Positions 46,038-56,625 are shown, numbered from the stretch's first letter. The stretch is 64,000 nucleotides of DNA from Verrucomicrobiales bacterium (GCA_029213065.1 JARGPH010000028.1:22921-86920), one strand, 5' to 3'. Made by a program: numbers and translations. Notes: generated by a model not told the origin, from the sequence alone.

Positions 46038-46272
46038 GCTCGTCTTTTTCTTTTTCCTGCTCTTAATCCTAATCCAGTGCGGAGCCTGCGCGAAAGCCCT
46101 GGGCCGGGAAAGGGGATGCCGTTGATCTCCAGGATCGTAGAAAAAGAGTAAGATTAAGAAAAAGAAAAAGGGCTTTCGCGGAGTGAATGCGAGCGGGAAA
46201 GGAGAGGCGAAGCTGGTTTTGAGAGCGATTCGGGATCTGACAGGGTTCAGTCACCGACCTGACCCTGTTGAA
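46038..46272. repeat. Dispersed hairpin elements upstream of trkA
   Basis: 46038-46052 and 46154-46172 are complementary TTTTTCTTTTTC/GAAAAAGAAAAAG arms. At 46236-46272 is the second copy, inverted, of the repeat at 19441-19478 (ACAGGGT/ACCCTGT hairpin). The region from 46027 to 46400 contains no gene. The start of trkA is at 46401. Confidence 0.5.
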
Positions 46273-46400
46273 TTCTCTCATTTTTCCCTTCAAAAGGGTC
46301 GTTACAATTCCGGTCTCTGATGGGAATTGAAACCAGCCCCTTGCGGGGGTAGGATAGCCGCATTCCCGCCCCTCTCCATTGCGGGGCAGCTCCGTTCCAT

Positions 46401-47750
46401 ATGAACATTATCATTGTAGGCGCCGGCGAGATCGGCACACACATTGCCCTCGGTCTTGCTTCTGAGAATCATTCCATTGTCGTCGTCGAAGCTGACGAAA
46501 AAGTGGCGAATGATCTCAACAACCGCATCGATGCGCGGGTTGTTGTCGCGGACGGGACTTCCATTACCGTCCTGATCGATGCGGGGGTGGCGGAGTGTGA
46601 TCTTTTCATGTCCCTGACGAGCGACAACAATATCAACATTGTTTCCGCTTCGATCGCGAAGAAGCTCGGCGCTGCGAAGACGATTTGCCGGGTTCACCCG
46701 GGGATTCAGCGGGAAAGCCTTTTCATGGATTACGGGGAGCATTTCGGAATGGATTACCTCTTCAGTTCCGAACGCCTCGCCGCGATCGAGCTGGCCAAGC
46801 ACGTCCGGAATCCCAAGTCGTCCATGGTCGAGGAAATCGCGCGTGGTTACGTCGAGATTCAGCGCGTCTACGTTTCGGAGAAAAGTAAATTTTGCGGCAA
46901 GTCACTCATGGAACTCGACTTCCCCGCCCGGGTTCGGGTCGGGGCGATCACGAGGGAAAACCAATCGATCGTTCCCTCGGCCGATGAAGTCCTCATGCCC
47001 GATGATCTCGTGACCCTTTTCGGAGAGCCCACCAAGCTTCACGATACCGTCCTGCAGTTGCAGAATCGATCGGGAAAAGACTACAAAACGAACATCGTGA
47101 TCTTCGGGGGCGGCGAGTATGGCTTTTCGCTCGCGCAGTCGCTCGAAAGCTGGAACTGCCGCATTCGCATCATTGAAGCCGACAGGGAACGCTGTGGCGA
47201 ACTCAGTGATCAGCTCAAGAACGTGACGATTCTCAACGCGGATGCCACCTCCATTGCGGAGATGAAGGAGGAACAGATCGGAGAGGCCGACTTTTTCATC
47301 GCGGCGACGGAAGTGGATGAGGATAACGTCATGACCTGTCTCCAAGCCCACAGTCTTGGAACGAAGTATTGCCTGCCGCTGATTCACCGGGCTGACTACG
47401 CCGATGCAATGACCGGGTTCGGGGTCAAGATGGGGATTCTCGCAGCGGTGAGCCCCCGCGAGGCGACGTGGAAAGATCTCGCCCGGTTTATTACCTCGGA
47501 CCGGTTCCACCTTTTGCAGAAGTTGGAAGGAGTCGAATTGATCGAATCCAACGTGACCGAAGATTCCCCCGTGGTAGGCAAGCGGGTCCGCGACGTGGAA
47601 TGGCCCCGTGACTGTGTTCTCGTAGCGCTTCTGCACGGAGCCCGGGGACAGGTTCCGATGGCCGAGGATGAGCTTCGCGCTGAGGACAGTCTCTATGCGC
47701 TGGTGACACCGAAAGCGAAACGCGCCTTTCTCAAGCTGGTCGCGCCCTAG
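46401..47750 (+). CDS. trkA: Trk potassium uptake regulator TrkA
   Basis: 449 aa, usual length. Cytoplasmic NAD-binding regulator of the TrkH channel. Two RCK units, each with a Rossmann GxGxxG (IIIVGAGEIGTHIALGL at the start and VIFGGGEYGFSLAQSLE near the middle) and a C-terminal TrkA_C domain (for example FCGKSLMELDFPARVRVGAI). The gene ends 18 bp before trkH and is co-transcribed with it. Confidence 0.95.
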   Translation: MNIIIVGAGEIGTHIALGLASENHSIVVVEADEKVANDLNNRIDARVVVADGTSITVLIDAGVAECDLFMSLTSDNNINIVSASIAKKLGAAKTICRVHPGIQRESLFMDYGEHFGMDYLFSSERLAAIELAKHVRNPKSSMVEEIARGYVEIQRVYVSEKSKFCGKSLMELDFPARVRVGAITRENQSIVPSADEVLMPDDLVTLFGEPTKLHDTVLQLQNRSGKDYKTNIVIFGGGEYGFSLAQSLESWNCRIRIIEADRERCGELSDQLKNVTILNADATSIAEMKEEQIGEADFFIAATEVDEDNVMTCLQAHSLGTKYCLPLIHRADYADAMTGFGVKMGILAAVSPREATWKDLARFITSDRFHLLQKLEGVELIESNVTEDSPVVGKRVRDVEWPRDCVLVALLHGARGQVPMAEDELRAEDSLYALVTPKAKRAFLKLVAP

Positions 47751-47768
47751 CGTTTCAACCTTTCCCGA

Positions 47769-49253
47769 ATGAATTTCCGCATCGTTCTTAAAACTCTCGG
47801 CATTCTCGCGTGCCTTATCGGCATGACGCTGGGGAGTTGTCTCCTCTATGCCTGGATTGAGCTGGTTCTCGATCCCGAGATCGAAAACGGCGAATCGACC
47901 CTTCGTGCCTTCGGTCTTTCGACTGCTATCTCCTTCGGCTTCGGCCTCCTCATGATTCTCGCGGGGATCCGTGCCAAGAACGAAGTGTTGCGACGTGAGG
48001 CGATTGTCATCGTCGGCGTCAGCTGGATTGAGGTGGGAATCCTCGGGGCGCTTCCCTTTTACTTTTCGGAGCCGGGGCTGAGTGCGCTCTCGTCCTTTTT
48101 TGAGTCGGTCTCAGGATTCACCACGACGGGCTCCACGGTGATGACTGATATTGAGGCGTTTTCCGCTCCCATTCTTCTGTGGCGATCGCTCACCCAGTGG
48201 CTCGGCGGGATCGGAATTCTCGTCGTGTTCGTCGCGGTGCTTTCCTTCCTCGGTGTGGGGTGCCGCTCACTGGTCCAGAACGAATCGAGTATCAATATTT
48301 CCGACACAGGAGCGTCGCGGATCCGTGATTTGGCCTTCACCCTTTTGAAGGTTTACCTCCTCCTCTCGATTGTTTGCACACTCGGTCTCTATGCGCTCGG
48401 AATGACCGTATTCGACGCGGTTTGTCACGGGATGACGACGATCGCGACGGGCGGATTCAGCACCAAAAACGCCAGCATCGGGCACTACGATAATCTCCTC
48501 ATCGAGGGGTGGCTCGCGATCTTCATGTTTCTCTCCTCGATCAGTTTCATGCTTTACGTCTTCATCGTGAACAAAAAGTGGGAGCGTTTGAAAAAGGAGG
48601 AGGAAGCGAAATACTACTTTGTTCTCACGGTGGTGGCACTTTTCGCGATCACCCTGGATCTGCTTCTCGCGACGGAGGATCACACCTTCTTTGAAGCGTT
48701 CCACGAAGGGTTCTTCAACGTTGTCTCGATCAGTACCACGACCGGGTATGGCGTTTCTGACTACGATCAGTGGCCGCTCTTTTCCCGGATGCTGCTCATC
48801 ATCTTGATGCTCATCGGTGGCTGTGCCGGCTCGACCGCAGGAGGAATCAAGATGAACCGTATCATCCTCTTCAAGAAAATCGCGGTGCGTGAGCTCGTCG
48901 CCTCTTTTCGTCCCAATCAGGTTTTCCGGATCAAGCTGAATGGCTCCGCCCCTGACGAACGCGTTTTCATTACAGTGTCCTTTTTTATCGCGCTCGGGTT
49001 TATGGTCGCAGGAGCGGCGACGTTGTTTGTCACTTTGTTAGAGCCGGATCTCGACCTCCTTTCCTCTGTCGGTTGTGTTTTCGGAACGCTCTTCAACATT
49101 GGCCCCGGTTTTGAAGCGGTCGGTCCCACCGATAACTTTTCCATCCTCGGGGAAGATACCCAGGTCCTCTTGAGTTTTCTCATGATCCTCGGACGTCTCG
49201 AATTCTTCGCCCTTCTCGTTCTCTTTGTCCCGTCGCTCTGGCGGAAATACTGA
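47769..49253 (+). CDS. trkH: Potassium uptake channel protein TrkH
   Basis: 494 aa with multiple membrane segments. Four selectivity-filter-like repeats are visible: SVSGFTTTGSTVM, MTTIATGGFSTKNAS, SISTTTGYGVSDYD and CVFGTLFNIGPGFEAV. It takes up K+ together with TrkA (previous gene). It ends 4 bp before the recG start, so the three genes form an operon. Confidence 0.95.
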   Translation: MNFRIVLKTLGILACLIGMTLGSCLLYAWIELVLDPEIENGESTLRAFGLSTAISFGFGLLMILAGIRAKNEVLRREAIVIVGVSWIEVGILGALPFYFSEPGLSALSSFFESVSGFTTTGSTVMTDIEAFSAPILLWRSLTQWLGGIGILVVFVAVLSFLGVGCRSLVQNESSINISDTGASRIRDLAFTLLKVYLLLSIVCTLGLYALGMTVFDAVCHGMTTIATGGFSTKNASIGHYDNLLIEGWLAIFMFLSSISFMLYVFIVNKKWERLKKEEEAKYYFVLTVVALFAITLDLLLATEDHTFFEAFHEGFFNVVSISTTTGYGVSDYDQWPLFSRMLLIILMLIGGCAGSTAGGIKMNRIILFKKIAVRELVASFRPNQVFRIKLNGSAPDERVFITVSFFIALGFMVAGAATLFVTLLEPDLDLLSSVGCVFGTLFNIGPGFEAVGPTDNFSILGEDTQVLLSFLMILGRLEFFALLVLFVPSLWRKY

Positions 49254-49257
49254 TCCC

Positions 49258-51264
49258 ATGCTCGACGCCTCTCTCGAGTCTTCTGAACTCATTCGTCTTG
49301 ATAAGAAAAGCCGCGAAGGTTTTTCAAAACTGGGACTCGCCACCCTCGGCGATGTCCTCACACATTACCCTCGTCGACACGAGGATCGGACTCACTTCGA
49401 TCAGTTCCCCGAGAATCCGACGGAGCATTCTGTCTGCCTGCATGTTGAGGTGGTCGATTGCAAAACCCGTTTCGGTCGGGGAAAGGCGCGCAGCTTTTTC
49501 GAGGCAGTGGTCGAATCCGTCGGCGAAGATTTGATGCAAAATCAGATCATCCTCCGTTGGTTCAACATGCCTTACATTGGCAAAATTCTCACGGTAGGGC
49601 ACGAGCTGATTCTCTTCGGTCAGCCGAAAATGAGCGGGAGCCGTCTCGTGATTGATCACCCTGATTATGAGATCGTGGAGGGGGACAGCGCCACCGCCGA
49701 GGCGCACATGGGCGGGCTCATTCCGATCTACCCGCTCGCGAGCGGGGTGAACCAGAAAGCGTTGCGTGGGCTCGTTCATCAGCTCCTCAAAGAAGTTGAT
49801 GACAGTGATATTCCCGAGTGGCTGCCCCTCGGTGCAAGCGCGTCGGGACTGACACGTGCCAGCGCGATTCGAACGCTCCACTACCCGGAAAACCTCGAAG
49901 ATCTCGAGCCGGCGAAGCGCTACCTCGCGCTCGAAGAATTCACGCAATTGCAGCTCATTCTTCAGCAGCGCAAAAAAGAGGTCAGGGACCGTGGCGGTTA
50001 CCCGCATTGTGGGCCGGGCGAGCTTCTGAATGCCTTTCTCGACAAGCTTCCCTTCTCGCCGACCGGCGCTCAGACCCGGACCATCGCCGAGATCCGCGCC
50101 GATCTTGCGAGTGATCAGCCGATGGCGCGGCTCCTCCAGGGAGACGTGGGATCAGGGAAAACGCTCGTGGCAGCGGCAGCGATTCTGTTGGTGTTGGAGG
50201 CGGGGTTTGATACCGCGCTGATGGCACCGACTCAGATTCTGGCGGAGCAGCATTTTCTCACGTTTAAAGATTGGTTTGAGCCGTTCGGCATCGAGGTGAG
50301 ACTGAAAACAGGGACGCGGGACGAGGGCGGTGAGCTGCCGCTTTTCTCTGCCGCAAAGGAGGAAAAATACGGGGCCCTGGTCATCGGGACGCATGCGCTC
50401 ATTCACGGGGACTCAGTCTTTGAGAATCCGCTTGGCCTTGCCGTGATCGACGAGCAACATAAATTTGGAGTCGCCCAGCGTCAGTTGCTTATTGATCAGG
50501 GGGACTCTCCGGATGTCCTCGCGATGACGGCAACGCCGATTCCACGGACCCTGGCACTGTCCTTTTATGGTGATCTCGATGTCTCCGTGATCGACGAACT
50601 TCCGGCAGGACGTGGTAAGATCATTACCGGTCTGCGTCTTACCTCCCAAACCCAACAGGCCGCTGATTTTGTGAAGGAGCAACTCAAAGGCGGGCGCCAG
50701 GCTTACATCGTTTATCCGCTCATTGATGAGTCGGAAAAGATCACTGCGGGTGCTGCCGCGGCCGAGTTCGAGGCGTGGCAGAAGCGTCTTCCCGATTGTC
50801 GGATCGGTCTTCTCCACGGTCGCATGACCGCTGAGGAAAAGGATGGGGTCATGGATCAGTTCCGGAAGGCTGAAGTGGACGTGTTAGTCTCGACAACCGT
50901 GATCGAAGTCGGCGTGAATGTTCCCAATGCGAACATCATGCTGATTTACAATGCGGAGCGTTTCGGGCTCGCTCAGTTGCACCAGCTGCGGGGACGGATC
51001 GGCCGTGGTGAGCACAAGAGCTTTTGTGTTCTCATGATCAATCCCGAGTCCGCCGAGGCGAAAGACCGGCTCAAGATTTTGGAGGAAACCCGTGACGGAT
51101 TTCTGATCGCGGATGAGGATTTGAGACAACGCGGCCCCGGCGAAGTCTTAGGGACGCAGCAGAGCGGGTTGCCTGATCTGAAATTCCCCGAATTCATCGG
51201 CGATACCCCGTTGGTTCAGGAGGCGATTCGGATTGCTGAACAGATCATCGCGGCGGAAGCTTAG
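49258..51264 (+). CDS. recG: ATP-dependent DNA helicase RecG
   Basis: 668 aa from the ATG at 49258 (an earlier frame start at 49225 overlaps trkH). Branch-migrating helicase for stalled forks. Wedge domain in the first third, then helicase motifs: MARLLQGDVGSGKTLVAAAA (motif I), LMAPTQILAEQHFL (Ia), VIDEQHKFGVAQRQ (II), MTATPIPRTLALSFYGDL (III), FRKAEVDVLVSTTVIEVGVN (V) and HQLRGRIGRG (VI). All motifs present. Confidence 0.96.
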   Translation: MLDASLESSELIRLDKKSREGFSKLGLATLGDVLTHYPRRHEDRTHFDQFPENPTEHSVCLHVEVVDCKTRFGRGKARSFFEAVVESVGEDLMQNQIILRWFNMPYIGKILTVGHELILFGQPKMSGSRLVIDHPDYEIVEGDSATAEAHMGGLIPIYPLASGVNQKALRGLVHQLLKEVDDSDIPEWLPLGASASGLTRASAIRTLHYPENLEDLEPAKRYLALEEFTQLQLILQQRKKEVRDRGGYPHCGPGELLNAFLDKLPFSPTGAQTRTIAEIRADLASDQPMARLLQGDVGSGKTLVAAAAILLVLEAGFDTALMAPTQILAEQHFLTFKDWFEPFGIEVRLKTGTRDEGGELPLFSAAKEEKYGALVIGTHALIHGDSVFENPLGLAVIDEQHKFGVAQRQLLIDQGDSPDVLAMTATPIPRTLALSFYGDLDVSVIDELPAGRGKIITGLRLTSQTQQAADFVKEQLKGGRQAYIVYPLIDESEKITAGAAAAEFEAWQKRLPDCRIGLLHGRMTAEEKDGVMDQFRKAEVDVLVSTTVIEVGVNVPNANIMLIYNAERFGLAQLHQLRGRIGRGEHKSFCVLMINPESAEAKDRLKILEETRDGFLIADEDLRQRGPGEVLGTQQSGLPDLKFPEFIGDTPLVQEAIRIAEQIIAAEA

Positions 51265-51344
51265 GCAGTGCTTTGATGGTAGAGTGGGTTTTTAACGCGT
51301 TACGGAGACTACTGAACTTGATCCTTCTGCTCAGGGGGTGTGAA

Positions 51345-51363
51345 AACGGGTTGAAAACCCGTT
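51345..51363. terminator. Hairpin downstream of recG
   Basis: AACGGGTT, loop GAA, AACCCGTT. It lies between the convergent recG and sulfatase genes (51265-51408). No adjacent T-run, so it may be a bidirectional structural end. Confidence 0.45.
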
Positions 51364-51408
51364 CTACGTTTGCTTCGCAATAGTCTTCTTGTGCTCCCGT
51401 TGGTTTGA

Positions 51409-52983
51409 TCAATCCAACGGTGCGCTTCCCCACCAATCCTTGTTCGGTTTGAAATCGGGATCGAGAAAACCGGCGTGCTGTTTTTCCAGTCTCTCGATTC
51501 CTTTTGTTTTCATGTCGGACCATTTCTTCTCACGCTTCATCGGATCGAAATTTGGATCCGGTTCGGGGAAGGCTGCCTTGGTTTCTTCGAGCCAGGTATC
51601 GAGTTTTGCTTTTAAATCAGCCACGATCTCATTATTTGTAGAGGCAACGTCCGTGGTTTCCGCTTCGTCATTCTCGAGGTCGTAGAGTTCGTTGCGACCG
51701 TCTTCGTGATAGTGGATCAACTTCCACTTCCCTTCAGTAATAATCGAGGAGGGCTCGCCTCCCTGATTCCCGTAGTGTGGGTAATGCCAGAAAAGGGGGC
51801 GATCTTCGATGGCGTCACCTTCGAGGAGTGGCACAAGGCTGACGCCGTCGACAGCTTGCGCCTCCGGCACCTCGACACCGGCGAGTTCGAGCAAGGTCGG
51901 ATACCAGTCGATTCCGTTGACGGGAACGGCGCTGGTTGCTCCTCCTGTGGTGACACCGGGTGCCTTAATGTAGAAGGGCTCGCGGATGCCGCCTTCCCAC
52001 TGACGTCCTTTCCCGCCACGCAGGGGCAGGTTGCTCGTCGCAAAGGCGTCGCCGGAGGAAACGCCGCCGTTGTCAGAGGTGAAACAGATGATGGTGTTGT
52101 CGGCGATACCGAGGTCTTCGAGTTGCTTCATGACCATTCCGACGGCGTCATCCATCGCCTCGATCATTCCGCCCATGATGGGGCAATCCTGGACCTGACG
52201 CACCGCGAGACGCCGGTCCCATTTGAAGCGGGCCTCCGCTTCGGTTAAACCCATTTCCGCGGCCTTGTCGCGATACTTTCTCCACAACTCCGGAGTTGTC
52301 TGGATCGGTCCGTGAACGGTGTAGAAAGAAAGGTAGGCGAGGAAGGGTGTCTCCGGCGCGGCCTCGTGTTGGTCTTTGATGAAGTCGGCGGTCTCCTGAC
52401 CGAGTCGAAGCGTGAGCGATTCGCCGTCCGGTCCCTGAGGAAGATTTTCGTTTTGGTAGGGCGCGAAGAAACCTCCGCGCGGGCTCCCTGCGTCGATCCC
52501 GCCGATGTTGATGTCAAATCCGTGATCCGTCGGCCATGAGCCTTTGTCGCCGAGGTGCCATTTTCCGGCGAAGAAGGTTTTGTAGCCGGCCTCCTTGAGC
52601 GCTTCGGGCAGGGTTACCTCACTCGCCCTCAGGGCACGATCGTATTCGGCGGGGTAGTGACTGTCGAAGCGCTTTCGCTTGCCCCATTTTTCGCCGGCGG
52701 CATCACCAATCCAGGTCGTGATCCCGTGGTTCGTGGGGTATTTCCCGGTGAGAATGCTGGCACGGGAAGGGCTGCAAACCTGACAAGCCGCGTAGCCGCG
52801 CGTGAACTTCATGCCCTCGTCAACGAGTCGGTCGATGTTGGGGCTTTCGTAAAAAGTCGACCCTTCGTTACTGAGATCTTTCCACCCGAGGTCGTCGGCG
52901 AGAATGAAAACGATGTTCGGCTTTTCGCCGGCGGAGGCGAGGCTGAAGAAAAGGCAGAGAAAAGATAAGCTGAAAAATCGCAT
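51409..52983 (-). CDS. Secreted type I sulfatase
   Basis: 524 aa from the ATG at 52983, giving a signal peptide (MRFFSLSFLCLFFSLASAGE). The formylglycine-generating motif CSPSRASILTG (Cys converted to FGly) follows FTRGYAACQV. Other family blocks: PNIVFILADDLGWKDLSNEG, AGKWHLGDKGS, ICFTSDNGG. It removes sulfate from carbohydrate or other sulfate esters. An FGly-generating enzyme must be encoded elsewhere. Substrate not known. Confidence 0.95.
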   Translation of the reverse strand: MRFFSLSFLCLFFSLASAGEKPNIVFILADDLGWKDLSNEGSTFYESPNIDRLVDEGMKFTRGYAACQVCSPSRASILTGKYPTNHGITTWIGDAAGEKWGKRKRFDSHYPAEYDRALRASEVTLPEALKEAGYKTFFAGKWHLGDKGSWPTDHGFDINIGGIDAGSPRGGFFAPYQNENLPQGPDGESLTLRLGQETADFIKDQHEAAPETPFLAYLSFYTVHGPIQTTPELWRKYRDKAAEMGLTEAEARFKWDRRLAVRQVQDCPIMGGMIEAMDDAVGMVMKQLEDLGIADNTIICFTSDNGGVSSGDAFATSNLPLRGGKGRQWEGGIREPFYIKAPGVTTGGATSAVPVNGIDWYPTLLELAGVEVPEAQAVDGVSLVPLLEGDAIEDRPLFWHYPHYGNQGGEPSSIITEGKWKLIHYHEDGRNELYDLENDEAETTDVASTNNEIVADLKAKLDTWLEETKAAFPEPDPNFDPMKREKKWSDMKTKGIERLEKQHAGFLDPDFKPNKDWWGSAPLD

Positions 52984-53102
52984 GACCGATTGTCCGTGGT
53001 TGATGAGGAAGGAACAAGCTGATTTTTGCGGGAGTTTTATCAGGCGGCTGGAAGCGCGCCTCTCCTTGAGCTCGTCAAAGTGAAGTCGTTGCCGGTGAGG
53101 GA

Positions 53103-53579
53103 CTAGTGACTTGCATACTCGAAATACCCCCGACGAGTTGAGACGTCGTAGCCGATCGAGAATCCTCCGCCGTTGTCCCATCTGTCTTTATAGAATAGAT
53201 CTTCGGGTTCGAGGGTTTTGGAACGCCAGCTTGCGAGCCTATCGGGATCTGAAGGCCGTTCTATCTTTCCTATTCTTTCAAGTTGTTCATTCGCTCGAAA
53301 CACCCAGGGCTTTGAATTATCGGCGACGGGAGAAAGCGGTTTTCCAGCGGATTCGCACCAGTTCTCGAAGGCTTTTTGATCGATGCTGAACTCGGCAATT
53401 CGATTGATGTTCCCCGAGATATAAGTCACGTCTGAAATTTCATCTGGAAGCCATCCAATCCGGACGGTATCCACCCCGACTCCGTAGCTTTTGATCCGCG
53501 CGAAGTTCCAGAGGCATAGGCAAAGGCCTGAGAAAACCAGCAGCACTGCGCTGAGCCCGACTAAGCATCCTTTGTTCAT
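53103..53579 (-). CDS. Small membrane-anchored hypothetical protein
   Basis: 158 aa. One N-terminal hydrophobic segment (LVGLSAVLLVFSGLCLCLWN) and a globular tail ending in GGGFSIGYDVSTRRGYFEYA. Not recognised. It is followed upstream on the same strand by another small membrane hypothetical (53622-54527); both look like PVC orphan families. Confidence 0.6.
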   Translation of the reverse strand: MNKGCLVGLSAVLLVFSGLCLCLWNFARIKSYGVGVDTVRIGWLPDEISDVTYISGNINRIAEFSIDQKAFENWCESAGKPLSPVADNSKPWVFRANEQLERIGKIERPSDPDRLASWRSKTLEPEDLFYKDRWDNGGGFSIGYDVSTRRGYFEYASH

Positions 53580-53621
53580 TCAAATAGGTGAAAAGTTTTC
53601 ATTTCTTTCCGTCTTCGGGGC

Positions 53622-54527
53622 TCACAGAAATGGATCCATTGCTGAGGTTGCTCCCGTGGGAATGGCCGGTGCACGGGCAGGGGGGGGCGGAGTGCTGATG
53701 AATCGCTCTTTGAAGCGGTAAGTCCAATTCTCCACAGTCCACAGACAGGCTTCCCACCAGGTGGCCGGACCTTCGATGCAGGTCCCGCAAACGAACTTCT
53801 GATTCAATACTTGTATTGCCGGCATCTGGTCCAGTGAGGTCGAGGCTACAAAAACGTCTCGATCCGGGTAATAGGTGGCTGAGTCATCCGCGGCGAGAGC
53901 GATCCCAGCATCGCGGAATCTATCAGCGAGATTAGTGGGAGTATTTGATTCACGATCGTGAGCAAAAACCAGTTTTCCATCTTTCGCCAATTGAGGCAGT
54001 CCATCGAATTTAGCCACCACTCTCTCAACCTCAGGATCGTCAATCGATCTGAAGGTGAGGCGTTTGCCCTCTTCAACCTCTACGCGGCAATCCAGCTCAA
54101 TGGCGACTTGTCGAAGGGCTTCCCAACAGTAGGTATCGCGGAGATTCAGTGTGATGGGAGTATCGCCTCGATTCGTTTGGTGAAGAAATTCGACTTCGAG
54201 TTCAGTGTTCGGATCTCCCATCTCGGGGGAGGGGTTCTCAAGGGCTTTCTCGAGAATGAAAGCGACTCCCGCTTCGCTTGGCGTTTCCCTGAAATCGACA
54301 GAGTAGATCCTTGCCGAAGTCAGGAGCGTCGACCACTCATCGTTTAAGTAACATGGATCCCCGGATTCTGAAAACCGCATGTCCCACCAGTAATCGGCTT
54401 TGTCTGCAGGGTGTCGATGGGTCAAAGAATAGAGAGCCGATCCACCCAACAGAAATCCGATCAGTATAATGATGATCCATAATCCCGAGGGAGAATTGCC
54501 TGCCAGACTTTGCTTGCGGGGTTTCAT
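53622..54527 (-). CDS. Membrane-anchored hypothetical protein
   Basis: 300 aa from the ATG at 54527. A single membrane helix (about 15-35, LWIIIILIGFLLGGSALYSL) precedes a soluble domain with an NLRDTYCWEALRQVAIELDC segment, as found in secretin-like N1 or STN-type domains. I see a weak resemblance only. It ends in a Pro-rich tail. Unknown function. Confidence 0.6.
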   Translation of the reverse strand: MKPRKQSLAGNSPSGLWIIIILIGFLLGGSALYSLTHRHPADKADYWWDMRFSESGDPCYLNDEWSTLLTSARIYSVDFRETPSEAGVAFILEKALENPSPEMGDPNTELEVEFLHQTNRGDTPITLNLRDTYCWEALRQVAIELDCRVEVEEGKRLTFRSIDDPEVERVVAKFDGLPQLAKDGKLVFAHDRESNTPTNLADRFRDAGIALAADDSATYYPDRDVFVASTSLDQMPAIQVLNQKFVCGTCIEGPATWWEACLWTVENWTYRFKERFISTPPPPARAPAIPTGATSAMDPFL

Positions 54528-54651
54528 GACGGAGAAAATTCTATTGAGTTTGGAACCGTTGGGCAAGCTCTGAAGGTGGGGTGACATCGGAGCTGCGTTT
54601 CCTCTTCAAACTCTTTTGCAACATTTCCTGCTCTCCGGCGTCTAAGTATTC

Positions 54652-55182
54652 ATGAAAGCGGTTCTTCTCTTCCTTGCTCTTGCATTTGCCACCCTCGCGG
54701 GGATCTCCTGCAACTCGGGTGATGGGAGCAATCATACGGTGGAGGAGAAAGAAGCGCTCAAGACGAAACTCACGAAGATGCAGTACAAGGTCGCGGTGGA
54801 GAGCGGGACCGAACCCTCTTTTCGAAATGCCTACTGGGACAACAAGGAGCCCGGTGTCTATGTGGATATCATTTCGGGAAAGCCGCTTTTTTCATCGAAG
54901 GATAAATTCAAGTCGGGGACAGGATGGCCCAGTTTTACGAGGCCGATCGATGAAGCGGAAATTGTCGAACTCGTCGACAGCGCTTTTGGAATGACGCGGA
55001 CTGAAGTGCGCTCCAAAACCGGTGACGCGCACCTCGGGCATGTTTTCAGCGACGGTCCCGATCCCACTGGTCTGCGCTACTGCATCAACTCAGCCTCGCT
55101 CGATTTTGTTCCCGTCGCTGAGCTGGAGGAAAAAGGTCTCGGGCAGTTCGTGTCGATGTTTTCGGAGAAGGGCGGCGAATAG
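54652..55182 (+). CDS. msrB: Lipoprotein peptide-methionine (R)-S-oxide reductase MsrB
   Basis: 176 aa with a lipobox (LAGISC), so it is probably an envelope protein. MsrB core: [54 protein letters not shown] with the catalytic Cys in CINSASL. The four Cys of the zinc-binding CxxC pairs of typical MsrB are absent. It reduces methionine-R-sulfoxide in oxidised proteins. Divergent from the hypotheticals before it. Confidence 0.92.
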   Translation: MKAVLLFLALAFATLAGISCNSGDGSNHTVEEKEALKTKLTKMQYKVAVESGTEPSFRNAYWDNKEPGVYVDIISGKPLFSSKDKFKSGTGWPSFTRPIDEAEIVELVDSAFGMTRTEVRSKTGDAHLGHVFSDGPDPTGLRYCINSASLDFVPVAELEEKGLGQFVSMFSEKGGE

Positions 55183-55191
55183 CTGCTGCTC

Positions 55192-56625
55192 TTACCCGAA
55201 GACCTCACGAATCACCTCGCCGCCGAATACGGTGGGGATCTCGTCGCGGTTTTTGTGCTCGTAGGTGAGGTGGTGCTGATCGAGTCCCAGTGAGTGCAGC
55301 ATCGTGGCGTGGAGGTCAGCGGGGGAGAAAGGTCGGTCGATCGGGACGTAGCCGAGCTCGTCGGTCGCTCCGATAATTTGCCCGCCTTTGACGCCGCCTC
55401 CTGCCATCCAGACGGAGTAGCCTGCCGGAGAATGATCCCGTCCGCGTTTCGCGCCGGTCGCGGTGCCTTCCGTTGTTGGAGTGCGTCCGAACTCTCCGCC
55501 CCAGACGACAAGGGTTTCTTCAAGGAGCCCTCGCTGTTTTAAATCCTGGAGGAGGCCGGCGATGGGTTTGTCGGTGGCGCGGGAGCGGGCTCTGTGATTC
55601 GCTTCGATGCTGCCGTGGGCGTCCCAGCCCCCGTTCCTGAGTTGAATGCAGCGCACTCCATTTTCGACGAGACGGCGCGCCATGAGGCATTGCTTCCCGA
55701 ACTCGGCGGTGTGCTTTTCGTCCATTCCGTAGAGCTTTTGCGTCGCTTCAGATTCGCCGGATACATCGAAGGTTTCGGGGGCGGAGGTCTGCATCCGGTA
55801 GCCGAGTTCGTAGGAGGCGATACGCGCCTCGAGTTCGAAGTCGTGCCCCTGCTGCGCGAGATGACGCTGATTCATCCACTTGATATAGTCGAGCTGGTCG
55901 CGTCGGCTTTTTCCTGTGTAAGCGGACGGCATCCCGGTGAAGGGGACGCCCTTCTTGCTGTCGACGACGGTTCCCTGATACTGAGCGGGGAGAAAGCCGG
56001 GCCCCCAGCCGGCTCGTTGGGGAGCGGGGCCGGTTGTGTTTGAGAGAAAGACGACGAAGCCGGGAAGGTTCTGGCTCTCATTGCCGAGGCCGTAATTCAT
56101 CCACGCGCCCATGCTGGGTCGGTCACCCACTGCGGTTCCTGTCAGGGCGATGCATTCGCCGGGGCCGTGCACGGGAATGCGATGGTTCATCGAGCGAATC
56201 ACGCAGAGCTCGTCGACCATCTTTCCGGTTTCGGGGAAGAGATCCGAGACTTCGATTCCGCTTTGACCATACTTTTGAAAGCCGAACGGCGAAGCCATCA
56301 GCTTGGAGTTCACTCCCGAGCGCGGGATCTTGGGCACGTTCACCGCGATGCTTTCGGGGACAGGTTGACCGTCGAGTTTTTGCAAAAGCGGCTTCGGATC
56401 GAAAGTGTCGGTTTGCCCGGGGCCACCGCTCATGAACAGGAAAATGATGTTCTTCGCTTTTGCAGGACGGTGGGCGAGGGGAGCGGCTCCGGCCTGATCA
56501 GCTAACATCGCGGTGAGGGCGATCGATCCCATTCCGAGGGTGCTCCGCTGCAACATATCCCGTCGCGACATCGGCATAGCTGCGGCCTGCCGGTAGTTGG
56601 GGCAAAAATTGAGAGGTGATTTCAT
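55192..56625 (-). CDS. DUF1501 domain protein, Tat-exported (second copy)
   Basis: 477 aa from the ATG at 56625. The twin-arginine signal is [20 protein letters not shown]. Fold markers: [59 protein letters not shown] and [10 protein letters not shown]. It is downstream of, and 14 bp from, the DUF1549/DUF1553 gene, so the two form a pair like that at 3-7.5 kb but without WD40 and PPC genes. Confidence 0.93.
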   Translation of the reverse strand: MKSPLNFCPNYRQAAAMPMSRRDMLQRSTLGMGSIALTAMLADQAGAAPLAHRPAKAKNIIFLFMSGGPGQTDTFDPKPLLQKLDGQPVPESIAVNVPKIPRSGVNSKLMASPFGFQKYGQSGIEVSDLFPETGKMVDELCVIRSMNHRIPVHGPGECIALTGTAVGDRPSMGAWMNYGLGNESQNLPGFVVFLSNTTGPAPQRAGWGPGFLPAQYQGTVVDSKKGVPFTGMPSAYTGKSRRDQLDYIKWMNQRHLAQQGHDFELEARIASYELGYRMQTSAPETFDVSGESEATQKLYGMDEKHTAEFGKQCLMARRLVENGVRCIQLRNGGWDAHGSIEANHRARSRATDKPIAGLLQDLKQRGLLEETLVVWGGEFGRTPTTEGTATGAKRGRDHSPAGYSVWMAGGGVKGGQIIGATDELGYVPIDRPFSPADLHATMLHSLGLDQHHLTYEHKNRDEIPTVFGGEVIREVFG

